From the NCBI RefSeq assembly GCF_013385825.1, contig NZ_JACAPG010000021.1:124001-188000 (forward strand): 64,000 nt of DNA. The letters are read 5' to 3'. Under the pieces are notes generated by a model. That model did not search any database, was not told the DNA's origin, and saw only the letters and a list, made by a program, of their open reading frames with translations. This DNA comes from Pseudomonas reactans (GTDB lineage: Bacteria; Pseudomonadota; Gammaproteobacteria; Pseudomonadales; Pseudomonadaceae). How positions within the stretch are numbered: position 1 is the stretch's first letter; the number at the start of each line of letters is the position of its first letter. This document shows positions 41,474-49,337 of this stretch, one piece after another. Position numbers and translations under genes: made by a program.

Positions 41474-42639
41474 AGCGCATTCCTGAGGGTTTGCAGGCGT
41501 GCCACCTGCCGGCTGAAGTCGGCGCTGGAAAGCCGTTTTGCCGAGCGTGGGCCAAGGGCCTGGCTGATGACGTGAGGGGGTTGGCGCGTCAGGTGTTCAA
41601 GCACCCGCCACTGTTCTGTATTGTCGAGGTGCTCAAAACCGGGGTGGCGGTGCCGGGCCGCGCGCAGGATATCGCGCTGCAAGGCGTGTAGCAGGGTGCC
41701 CTGGCCACTGCGGCGCAGCAGGAAATCGGCGCTGGCCTTCAGGTGCTCCTGCAGTTGGCGGCGAGCAGTGGAGGCTGGCGCTCGGGTTGGGCCTTGACGC
41801 ATGCCGGCCCGCCACAATGCCAGGGCGATCAGCGAAGTGAGTGCGACCAGGGTCTGGGGGAAGTACCGCATCAGCAAGGTGAGCAGGTCGTCGACGTCAC
41901 TGTTGAACAACAAGGTCACGGCTGTGCCCTGGTTTAGATACCACAGCAGCCAGGCATTGTCGTGCTTGCCTATGTTCGTGGTTTTCCACAGGTCGCTGTC
42001 GGTGATCACCGTGACGCGGCCTTTCCCGAGGTCGAGTTGCATCAGGTGGCTCGATCTTGCGCTGTTGGCAGAAAACTGGGCCAGGTGCTTGGGGTCGGTG
42101 AGGTTGAAGTCTGTATCGAAACTGAAGTACGCCGGTGGGTTTTCATTGTCGACGTAGAGTTTGGTGAGGTCGGGAGCCTTCTTTCCAAGAAGCTTTTTGC
42201 CGGGAGGCGCAGGCTCCTCAGGCTCGTCGCTCAATACCTGGTGGATATGCAAGCGATCGAGCAGCAGATCGCCACTCCTGCCGGTCTCTTCATCCCACAA
42301 AGCCTCGGCCACCAGCAGCAGATGGCCGCCGGATTTGGCCCAAGCCAGCAGTTGCTCTACCTGGCGCGGTGACATGTTGCTGCGCTCGCCGAGCAGCAAC
42401 AGGCTGTTGCCCTTGCCCGGCAGGGTCATCAGCCGCTCCAGGCTATTGGCGTGATCTACCGTGAGGCCTTGTTGGCGTAGAAAATGTTCGGCCGCCAAGT
42501 AGGGGTTGGCCAGGGCTTCTGGAGACGGACCACGATCCACCACCTCGTCGTAGGGGATTGCCTTGCTCCATGCATAGTAACCACCCGCGCCAAGCAGGCA
42601 CGCCAGCAGTAGTCCCACCCACACTAATGGCCGGTTCAT
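41470..42639 (-). CDS. DUF4350 membrane protein
   Basis: A 389-residue protein. TM1 is VWVGLLLACLLGAGGYYAWS (about 5-24); the middle part is a Rossmann-like DUF4350 domain with LLLLGERSNMSPRQVEQLLA; a second membrane segment (LVALTSLIALALW) precedes a cytoplasmic tail. It overlaps genes on both sides by 4 bases. The DUF4350 domain resembles glutamine amidotransferase-like folds but no catalytic triad is obvious. Function unknown. Confidence 0.8.
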   Translation of the reverse strand: MNRPLVWVGLLLACLLGAGGYYAWSKAIPYDEVVDRGPSPEALANPYLAAEHFLRQQGLTVDHANSLERLMTLPGKGNSLLLLGERSNMSPRQVEQLLAWAKSGGHLLLVAEALWDEETGRSGDLLLDRLHIHQVLSDEPEEPAPPGKKLLGKKAPDLTKLYVDNENPPAYFSFDTDFNLTDPKHLAQFSANSARSSHLMQLDLGKGRVTVITDSDLWKTTNIGKHDNAWLLWYLNQGTAVTLLFNSDVDDLLTLLMRYFPQTLVALTSLIALALWRAGMRQGPTRAPASTARRQLQEHLKASADFLLRRSGQGTLLHALQRDILRAARHRHPGFEHLDNTEQWRVLEHLTRQPPHVISQALGPRSAKRLSSADFSRQVARLQTLRNAL

Positions 42640-44165
42640 GGAGGGCTACCTGAGCTGAACAGGGTGCGCCATTCACTGCACAGCTGTTGCTGCGCTGAGG
42701 TGGGAGGCAGGTAATGACCGTAAGCAAGGTTCTGCCAGTGCCGGGTCAATTCATCGCTGAAAGCCAGGAGCTGTGGTTGTTGTAACAGGTGAACCCGCTC
42801 CAGGACCTGACCTTCGGTATCCGCGCTTTTCAGCGGCACATTGAAGTCATGCAACAGTCGGTTGAGCAGGCCTCGATAGAGTAAGCCAAGGGCTTCCCTT
42901 GGTTGGGTGGCCCACAGGTGTTCGGCGGCGCTGGCAACGTCGTCAGGCAACGTTTCGGTGCCCAATTCAAGGCCGAACAATTGCGTGGGTGCAGGTTCGA
43001 CATCTCGGGGCCTGCGTGGCCCGCGTCGGCTGACAAAGGTGCGCAACCACTCACGATAACGCCACACCAGCATGAACTGGGCGCCGATCAGGAGTCCCCA
43101 CAACAGCACCTCCAAGCCTTGTGCGATGTGCTTGAAGGTCTTGCTGTTGAGGTTGTCCAGCAATGCCTTGAGCCAGTCCGGAAGTTTGCCGTCGCGCTGA
43201 GTCTTGTTTTTAACAGGCGGATTGTCTTCGCCAAAGCGATAGCGCGTGACGGTTTCAGGGTTCTTGAAGGGGGGCTTGTCCAGTAGCGACTGGACTGATT
43301 GGCGCGCTCTCTGGGTGTCCAGTGGTTTCGACGGACCGGATGCTTCTGCCATGACCGGTGCACTGAATGGCAGCAGCGTCAGTCCGATCATCAGCAATAG
43401 CAACGGCGCCACGTTGCTCAGACGCTGACGAAGACGGCGAAAGACCAACTCCAGGTCCCAGGCCTCCAATACGGTGCGGCGATTCAGGTAGAGGCTGAAA
43501 CCGCAGGCCACATAGATAGGTTCCCAAAACACGAGGATCAAGGCGTAGAAAGCGTTGCTCAAGTGTTCCAGCCAAAGCCCTTCCGAGCTCGTCGCCGTTG
43601 CCAGGCGTTGCCAGTCCCAGTCCATTTCGACGTTTTGCGGAATGAATAGATAGAACAGTGCCATACAGCCAAACCACAAACCAATCTCCAGGTGCACACC
43701 CACAGTGGTTAGCCAGCGCGCGGCCCCGGCATTACGTTGCTGCAGCACACCCATGCGTTTTTGGCGAGCGGGGCCATCCAGGCCTTCAAGTTGGCTCACC
43801 GGCATCACAAAGCTGCGGCTCATGCTGAGTCGCCGCCAGGTCAGGCTGGCCAACAGTTGGCCTTTGAGCAGTCGCGGCCACTGGCGAACGGCCTGCTTGA
43901 TGCTGGGCGTTTCGCCAAACAACGCCTTGGACAGGATATATAGCGGCAAGCGATCAAAGGCTGGCTTGAGCCACCAGAACAGGAACATCGCGGTGGACGG
44001 GTACTTCCACAGCAGTGCCGTGAGCACGGCGAACACCGGCAAAGTCACCAACGCCCAACTGCCCATCAAGAGCAGGCGGTGCTCACGGGCCATCAACACG
44101 CCAAGATCCATCGCCTCCCAGGCAGTACGCGGGCGGATGACCACGCTGGCATCACTCAGGCGCAT
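42636..44165 (-). CDS. DUF4129 multi-pass membrane protein
   Basis: A 509-residue membrane protein. Several helices occupy the N-terminal half (LMGSWALVTLPVFAVLTALL; LEIGLWFGCMALFYLFI; APLLLLMIGLTLLPFSAPVM), then a helix before a cytoplasmic DUF4129 domain near the C-terminus (HLWATQPREALGLLYRGLLN), a domain often linked to transglutaminase-like proteins. The ATG at 44165 has GGAAGG upstream and overlaps the SpoIIM-like gene by 14 bases; a TTG at 44183 is possible. Function unknown. Confidence 0.78.
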   Translation of the reverse strand: MRLSDASVVIRPRTAWEAMDLGVLMAREHRLLLMGSWALVTLPVFAVLTALLWKYPSTAMFLFWWLKPAFDRLPLYILSKALFGETPSIKQAVRQWPRLLKGQLLASLTWRRLSMSRSFVMPVSQLEGLDGPARQKRMGVLQQRNAGAARWLTTVGVHLEIGLWFGCMALFYLFIPQNVEMDWDWQRLATATSSEGLWLEHLSNAFYALILVFWEPIYVACGFSLYLNRRTVLEAWDLELVFRRLRQRLSNVAPLLLLMIGLTLLPFSAPVMAEASGPSKPLDTQRARQSVQSLLDKPPFKNPETVTRYRFGEDNPPVKNKTQRDGKLPDWLKALLDNLNSKTFKHIAQGLEVLLWGLLIGAQFMLVWRYREWLRTFVSRRGPRRPRDVEPAPTQLFGLELGTETLPDDVASAAEHLWATQPREALGLLYRGLLNRLLHDFNVPLKSADTEGQVLERVHLLQQPQLLAFSDELTRHWQNLAYGHYLPPTSAQQQLCSEWRTLFSSGSPP

Positions 44166-45132
44166 GGCGAATCCTTCCGGCAAGGCTCAGGTAAGCGGCT
44201 ACCAGAAGCCATAGGGCCGCGCCAACCAGGTACTTGACCCAGGGGGCTATCAGGGTGGTGGATGACCAGTACGCTTCGATGAAGGCTGCGATCAACAGGA
44301 AGAGCATGACTCCGCATAACATTTGCACACTCTTGCGTGCCGCCAGCCGCAATGATTCGCCACGGACCAGTTGCCCTGGAGCGATAAGTGCCCAGCCCAG
44401 CTGCAAGCCGGAGGCACCGGCAAGGGCGATGGCCGTCAGTTCGAACGCACCATGCCCGATGACGAATGACCAGAAGGTCTGGCCGTAACCGATCTCGGTC
44501 AGATGGCCGGAGACCGCACCGATGATCAGGCCGTTGAATATCAGAAAGAACACGCTGCCCAGGCCGAACAGCAAACCGGCGGCGAACGTCTGGAACGCGA
44601 TACCGATGTTGTGCATCACGTAGTAGCCGAACATCATCCAGTCTTCGCTCGATGCACGCTCGGCGGTGCGGCCCAGGCGGCTGGCATCGGGGTCATACAT
44701 GCCTTGCATCTCGGCAACCTGCTGGGGACTGACGATGCTGTAGATCAGGTCGGGAAACAGGTAGACCAGCAGCGCGATACCCACGAGGCTGCCAAAGAAC
44801 AACAGGCTGGCGATCAGTACAAAACGCCACTGTTCCCGCACTAACCGTGGGAAATCGGCGAGCACGAACCCCAGCACATTTGCCGTCAATTGACTGTGGT
44901 GACGGTAGAGCTGTTGATGACCTCGCAAGGCCAGTTGTTGCAATGGATCTACCAAGTAGCTGCTGTAGCCGCGTTCCTGGGCCAATGCCAGGTGCTGGCA
45001 AAGGCGTCGGTACTGATGGGGGAAATCGGCCATGTCACTGGCTTTAACCTTGCCTTGCTCCAACTGTTGCAGGTATTGGGCAAAGGCCTGCCATTGAGGC
45101 TGGTGACGGCTTTCGAAAAGACTCTGCTTCAT
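44152..45132 (-). CDS. stage II sporulation protein M-like (DUF95) membrane protein
   Basis: A 326-residue protein of the SpoIIM/DUF95 family. The N-terminal third is soluble and helical; at least four to five membrane segments follow (FVLIASLLFFGSLVGIALLV; NIGIAFQTFAAGLLFGLGSV; TFWSFVIGHGAFELTAIALA). The HGAFELTAI stretch is the family signature. In spore formers SpoIIM belongs to the engulfment machinery; Pseudomonas does not sporulate, so here it must act in another envelope process. Confidence 0.85.
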   Translation of the reverse strand: MKQSLFESRHQPQWQAFAQYLQQLEQGKVKASDMADFPHQYRRLCQHLALAQERGYSSYLVDPLQQLALRGHQQLYRHHSQLTANVLGFVLADFPRLVREQWRFVLIASLLFFGSLVGIALLVYLFPDLIYSIVSPQQVAEMQGMYDPDASRLGRTAERASSEDWMMFGYYVMHNIGIAFQTFAAGLLFGLGSVFFLIFNGLIIGAVSGHLTEIGYGQTFWSFVIGHGAFELTAIALAGASGLQLGWALIAPGQLVRGESLRLAARKSVQMLCGVMLFLLIAAFIEAYWSSTTLIAPWVKYLVGAALWLLVAAYLSLAGRIRHAPE

Positions 45133-45821
45133 GTCGGACCCAACAGGCCACGGGCCACGCCGTTGAGTTGTTCCACGGCGCGGGCCGGGGATACCTGCAA
45201 GGGGGTGGCGAGAATCGAAGCCAACTCGTAAACGCGCTCCGTGGAAAGCTCACCCTGGCGTTCTGCAAAGCCAAGGATGGCCCGTTGTTCACTCAGACCC
45301 AGAGCGAAGGGCAAGCGTAGGGCGGCAGCTTGAGGAATCTGTGGGCGCAGAAGCGGTTGTTCCCGGTAGATCACCAGTGTGCCGGCGGCCAGGTCGCCCA
45401 GGCGTTTGAAGTGAGGATGCTGCAGGCAGCTGATCGCGCCAAGAAAGTAACCGAATGGCAGCATGTCGACAAACCGCAGCAAATTGCGGATCAGTGACGC
45501 GGCCCAGCCGATCGGTGTGCCGTCATCGTGTACCACCCGTAACCCCATGACCTGTTTGCCAGGTGAGCATCCCTGGTTGAGTACTTCGAACAGCACCATG
45601 TACCACCAACTGATCAGGAACAGCAGCAGCGAACCCAGGCCGATTCCAACGTTGCCAAGTAAGGCCAATGGCACCAGCAGAACGCCCATGACCACTGCGC
45701 GCAACCCCAGGTCGAAGGCAAAGGCCAGCACGCGCGGCACGAGACCGGCGGGGCGCAACGGCAGGTCGATGCCTTCCGGGGTCTCGATCTGGTAGCGGGT
45801 GTCCAATGGGGCTGGCGGCAT
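45129..45821 (-). CDS. RDD-family membrane protein
   Basis: A 230-residue protein, first gene of the six-gene operon. The RDD motif is spread over LVPRVLAFAFDLGLRAVVMG and GCSPGKQVMGLRVVHDDGTP, with helices between and after. AAGGAT precedes the ATG at 45821. It overlaps the SpoIIM-like gene by 4 bases. RDD proteins are membrane modules; some are proposed ion transporters. Function here unknown. Confidence 0.83.
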   Translation of the reverse strand: MPPAPLDTRYQIETPEGIDLPLRPAGLVPRVLAFAFDLGLRAVVMGVLLVPLALLGNVGIGLGSLLLFLISWWYMVLFEVLNQGCSPGKQVMGLRVVHDDGTPIGWAASLIRNLLRFVDMLPFGYFLGAISCLQHPHFKRLGDLAAGTLVIYREQPLLRPQIPQAAALRLPFALGLSEQRAILGFAERQGELSTERVYELASILATPLQVSPARAVEQLNGVARGLLGPT

Positions 45822-45990
45822 CGCGATCCTTGGCAGTGCAGAGAGTGGCTGGGAGATACGGATGCTAGCAGTGTCGGCGATGGAAGCAACCACTCAAGGT
45901 TTTGCTGGATGTTTGTACAGTTGAATTGATGCTGGCCGTAGATGCGGTCAAGCGCCTAGACTTTGTCGATCTTCAGTACAGGAATAGCCC

Positions 45991-47418
45991 GTGACCTCCA
46001 TTTTCTGGTACGACTATGAAACCACCGGCATCAATCCGCGCAGTGATCGCCCGCTTCAAGTAGCCGGCATTCGGACGGACCACGAACTCAATGAGATCGG
46101 CGAACCGGTCAATCTTTATTGCCAGCCCAGCGACGATATCCTGCCCCATCCCATCGCCTGCGCAATTACCGGCATCACTCCCGCAATCCTCGCGGAAAAA
46201 GGCCTGGCCGAGGCCGATTTCATGACTCGGGTGCATGCTGAGCTGGCCGCGCCGGGTACGTGTGGCGCTGGGTACAACACCTTGCGATTTGACGATGAGA
46301 TGACGCGCTACAGCCTGTACCGCAATTTCTTCGATCCTTACGCGCGTGAGTGGCAGGGTGGCAACAGTCGCTGGGATCTGATCGACGTAATTCGCACCGC
46401 TTACGCGCTGCGCCCGGAAGGCCTTGAATGGCCGCAACAGGATGGGCGTGTCACGCTCAAGCTGGAGCGCCTGACCGAAGCCAACGGTATCGACCATGGT
46501 CAGGCTCACGATGCATTGTCCGACGTACGTGCCACGATTGCGTTAGCGCGAAGGGTGCGTGAGAAACAGCCCAAGCTGTACGAATGGCTGTTTCAGCTAC
46601 GTAGCAAGCAGCGCGTGATGGACCAGGTGCGTTTGCTGCAACCCATGGTGCATATCTCCGGGCGTTTTTCCGCCGAGCGTCACTACCTGGGGGTTGTGCT
46701 ACCGCTGGCATGGCACCCGCGCAATCGCAACGCACTGATCGTTTGCGATCTCGGTCTCGACCCTCAAGGTTTGCTGGACCTGGATGCCGATACCTTGCGC
46801 CAGCGCCTCTACACCCGGCGTGACGATCTTGCCGAGGGCGAGTTGCCGGTGCCGCTCAAGTTGGTGCACATCAACCGCTGCCCTGTGGTTGCGCCCTTGA
46901 ATGTGCTTCGGGCAGAAGATCGTGAGCGTCTGCACTTGGACATGAATCTTTATCAGGCGCGCGCCCTGCGGCTAACTGACGCACAGGAGTGTTGGCGCGA
47001 TAAGTTGGCGGCTATTTATGCCGAGGAAGATTTCGCGCCGAGTTCAGACCCGGAGCAACAGCTATACGATGGTTTTATCGGAGATCGTGATCGACGTTTA
47101 TGTGAACAAGTCCGGATGGCCGAGCCCGCACAATTAGCTCGCCAGCAATGGCCTTTTGATGATCATCGGCTGCCTGAATTATTGTTTCGCTACCGAGCGC
47201 GTAACTTCCCCGATACCTTGAACAGTGAGGAGCAACAACGCTGGCAGCTTTTCTGTCAGCAACGTTTGACGGACCCGGAGTGGGGCGCGCCGAATACCCT
47301 TGCGGCATTTAAACAGGCTAAACAAGAATTTGCCGATAGTGCGACGCCCTTTCAGGCCGAGGTGCTTGAGCAATGGCAGGAATATGCCGACTCATTGGCC
47401 GGCAAGGTGAACCTGTAA
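45991..47418 (+). CDS. sbcB: exodeoxyribonuclease I
   Basis: A 475-residue 3'-5' exonuclease for single-stranded DNA. The DEDD catalytic motifs are visible: FWYDYETTGINPRSDRP (Asp and Glu near residues 8-10), NTLRFDDEMTRYSLYRN and QAHDALSDVRATIALA. The SH3-like and helical C-terminal domains are complete. It starts with GTG. It works in mismatch repair and recombination and binds SSB. It has its own terminator shared with mvaT. Confidence 0.94.
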   Translation: MTSIFWYDYETTGINPRSDRPLQVAGIRTDHELNEIGEPVNLYCQPSDDILPHPIACAITGITPAILAEKGLAEADFMTRVHAELAAPGTCGAGYNTLRFDDEMTRYSLYRNFFDPYAREWQGGNSRWDLIDVIRTAYALRPEGLEWPQQDGRVTLKLERLTEANGIDHGQAHDALSDVRATIALARRVREKQPKLYEWLFQLRSKQRVMDQVRLLQPMVHISGRFSAERHYLGVVLPLAWHPRNRNALIVCDLGLDPQGLLDLDADTLRQRLYTRRDDLAEGELPVPLKLVHINRCPVVAPLNVLRAEDRERLHLDMNLYQARALRLTDAQECWRDKLAAIYAEEDFAPSSDPEQQLYDGFIGDRDRRLCEQVRMAEPAQLARQQWPFDDHRLPELLFRYRARNFPDTLNSEEQQRWQLFCQQRLTDPEWGAPNTLAAFKQAKQEFADSATPFQAEVLEQWQEYADSLAGKVNL

Positions 47419-47444
47419 TCGGTCTTCACACAATACACAGGCAA

Positions 47445-47473
47445 TAAAAAACGCCAGCAAGCTGGCGTTTTTA
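47445..47473. terminator. bidirectional terminator between sbcB and mvaT
   Basis: AAAAACGCCAGC / GCTGGCGTTTTT with a 2-base centre forms a strong hairpin with A and T runs on its two sides, serving both convergent genes. Confidence 0.92.
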
Positions 47474-47507
47474 ATGTGTCGCGTATCAGGCGTAAGCCTG
47501 GCGAAGC

Positions 47508-47882
47508 TTAGCCCAGTAGGGTTGCCCAGCCTTCAACCACGTCACCGCCCCACTTGGCTTTCCACTCTTTCAAGGTTTTGTGGTTGCCACCTTTGGTTTC
47601 AATCACTTCGCCGTTGTGCGGGTTTTTGTACTGTTTGACTTTGCGAGCACGTTTGGTGCCGGTAGTTTTCACGGCGCCACGCGGTGCTTTAACTTTCGAC
47701 TCTGGATCCAGCAGCGCGATGATGTCACGCAGGGATTTGGAGTACTCACCCATCAGGGCGCGCAGTTTGCCTTCGAATTCCAGCTCGGTTTGCAGTTTGT
47801 CGTCTTGGGACAGGTTCTTCAAACGGGCTTGCAGCTCTTTGATAGCTTCTTCGGTGGCACGGTATTCGTTGATCAGAGACAT
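47508..47882 (-). CDS. mvaT: H-NS-family xenogeneic silencer MvaT
   Basis: A 124-residue nucleoid protein, same length as MvaT of P. aeruginosa and nearly identical in the DNA-binding end. The N-terminus MSLINEYRATEEAIKELQAR begins a coiled coil for dimerisation and higher-order assembly; the C-terminal domain has KRARKVKQYKNPHNGEVIET and GGNHKTLKEWKAKWG, which binds AT-rich DNA. It silences AT-rich foreign genes. The ATG at 47882 is chosen since upstream sequence is promoter. The AT-rich leader suggests self-control. Confidence 0.95.
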   Translation of the reverse strand: MSLINEYRATEEAIKELQARLKNLSQDDKLQTELEFEGKLRALMGEYSKSLRDIIALLDPESKVKAPRGAVKTTGTKRARKVKQYKNPHNGEVIETKGGNHKTLKEWKAKWGGDVVEGWATLLG

Positions 47883-48232
47883 GTGGACTACCTTATGTAG
47901 AGCGCTGATTGACAGGGACAGTGGCCCAATAATAGTCAGGCAGTTTGCCCAAGTAAACATTTAAGCGCGCATTTATGTGAATTACTTTGAATGTTTGTAG
48001 CATTGCTATGCATTCGAGTTAATTACTAGGGCGTAGGCCTTAAGATAATTCCCCTGAAATACGTGAAACAGCCATAGGGTGACGTACTAAATTCATATAA
48101 AGGTGGTAAAACCATAGGCTATTAAGGGACAAGCCGTCGGCCGGCGATCAGAATAAGCGTCAACGAATACTGCAGTTTTCCTGCGCAATCGCTAGAATGG
48201 CGGCCTTTGCGAAGTTCTGGAGTTTCCCCCTA
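47883..48232. promoter_or_regulatory. AT-rich divergent promoter region, mvaT/purU
   Basis: About 350 bases without a supported gene. The half next to mvaT is clearly more AT-rich than the window around it (for example CATTTATGTGAATTACTTTG), as expected for a self-silenced mvaT promoter. TCTGGAG before the purU ATG is its ribosome site. No riboswitch was recognised. Confidence 0.55.
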
Positions 48233-49081
48233 ATGCGCACTTTTCGGCTGGTGATTGCTTGCCCGGACCGGGTTGGCATCGTTGCCAAGGTCAGTAACTT
48301 TCTGGCCTCCCACAACGGTTGGATCACCGAGGCGAGTCATCACTCGGACAATCTCAGCGGTTGGTTCTTCATGCGTCACGAGATTCGTGCCGATTCGCTG
48401 CCTTTTGGTCTTGATGCCTTCCGCGACGCATTTGCGCCGATCGCCGAAGAGTTTTCGATGACCTGGCATATCACCGACACCGAGCAGAAAAAGCGCGTGG
48501 TGTTGATGGCCAGCCGTGAATCCCACTGTCTGGCCGACTTGCTGCATCGCTGGCACAGCGATGAGCTGGACTGCGAGATCGCGTGTGTGATCTCCAACCA
48601 TGATGACCTGCGCAGCATGGTCGAGTGGCATGGCATCCCGTATTACCACGTGCCGGTCAACCCGCAGGACAAGGAGCCGGCGTTCGCCGAGGTCTCGCGC
48701 CTGGTCAAGCAGCACGAAGCCGACGTGGTCGTGCTGGCGCGCTACATGCAGATCCTGCCGCCGGAACTGTGCCGCGAATATGCTGGCAAGGTGATCAACA
48801 TTCACCACAGCTTCCTGCCGTCGTTCGTCGGCGCCAAGCCTTACCACCAGGCGTCCCTGCGTGGCGTGAAGTTGATCGGTGCTACTTGCCACTACGTCAC
48901 CGAAGAACTGGACGCTGGTCCGATCATCGAGCAGGACGTGGTGCGTGTCAGCCACAGCGACAGCATTGAAGACATGGTGCGTTTCGGCCGTGACGTCGAG
49001 AAGATGGTGCTGGCCCGTGGCCTGCGTTACCACTTGGAAGACCGCGTGCTGGTGCACGGCAACAAGACCGTCGTGTTCTGA
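48233..49081 (+). CDS. purU: formyltetrahydrofolate deformylase
   Basis: A 282-residue enzyme that splits 10-formyl-THF into formate and THF, balancing one-carbon pools and feeding PurT. The N-terminal ACT domain (about 3-80, RLVIACPDRVGIVAKVSNFL) binds Met/Gly effectors; the C-terminal formyl-transferase fold has IHHSFLPSFVGAKPYHQA with the catalytic His and a late Asp in TEELDAGPIIEQDV. The ATG at 48233 is used, upstream residues being leader. Confidence 0.94.
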   Translation: MRTFRLVIACPDRVGIVAKVSNFLASHNGWITEASHHSDNLSGWFFMRHEIRADSLPFGLDAFRDAFAPIAEEFSMTWHITDTEQKKRVVLMASRESHCLADLLHRWHSDELDCEIACVISNHDDLRSMVEWHGIPYYHVPVNPQDKEPAFAEVSRLVKQHEADVVVLARYMQILPPELCREYAGKVINIHHSFLPSFVGAKPYHQASLRGVKLIGATCHYVTEELDAGPIIEQDVVRVSHSDSIEDMVRFGRDVEKMVLARGLRYHLEDRVLVHGNKTVVF

Positions 49082-49105
49082 TCGAACTTGTTGTGATTGA
49101 AGAAT

Positions 49106-49143
49106 GAAGGGCCTGGGCGTTAAATCGTCCCAGGCCCTTTTTC
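49106..49143 (+). terminator. Rho-independent terminator of purU
   Basis: AAGGGCCTGGG / CCCAGGCCCTT with a ~10-base loop is followed by TTTTTCTTT on the + strand, 25 bases after the purU stop. Confidence 0.9.
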
Positions 49144-49166
49144 TTTATGCTGCCGAGGATTGAGTC

Positions 49167-49337
49167 ATGAGTGATCCGCTGGACAAAGCCACTTCAAAAG
49201 CCCCCGCCACATTAGGGGAGGGCTGTTTGAGTCGATACGACCCGGATGACCTCAGCAGCGAGGACGGCACCGAATTTCCCGGTGCCGCCGAACTGTGGGA
49301 GCAGGAGCAGGCCAAGTCCGAGACCAAGGACGCCTGA
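49167..49337 (+). CDS. 56-residue acidic small protein, unknown function
   Basis: The frame starts at ATG 49167 with GAGG upstream (GCCGAGGATTGAGTC) and ends with TGA directly touching the stop of the convergent chemoreceptor gene. The protein begins MSDPLDKATSKAPATLGEGC, contains LSRYDPDDLSSEDGTEFPG and is strongly acidic. No domain, signal or membrane segment is seen. A good ribosome site after a terminator and the tight fit to the next gene support it as real. It may be its own transcript. Confidence 0.6.
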   Translation: MSDPLDKATSKAPATLGEGCLSRYDPDDLSSEDGTEFPGAAELWEQEQAKSETKDA

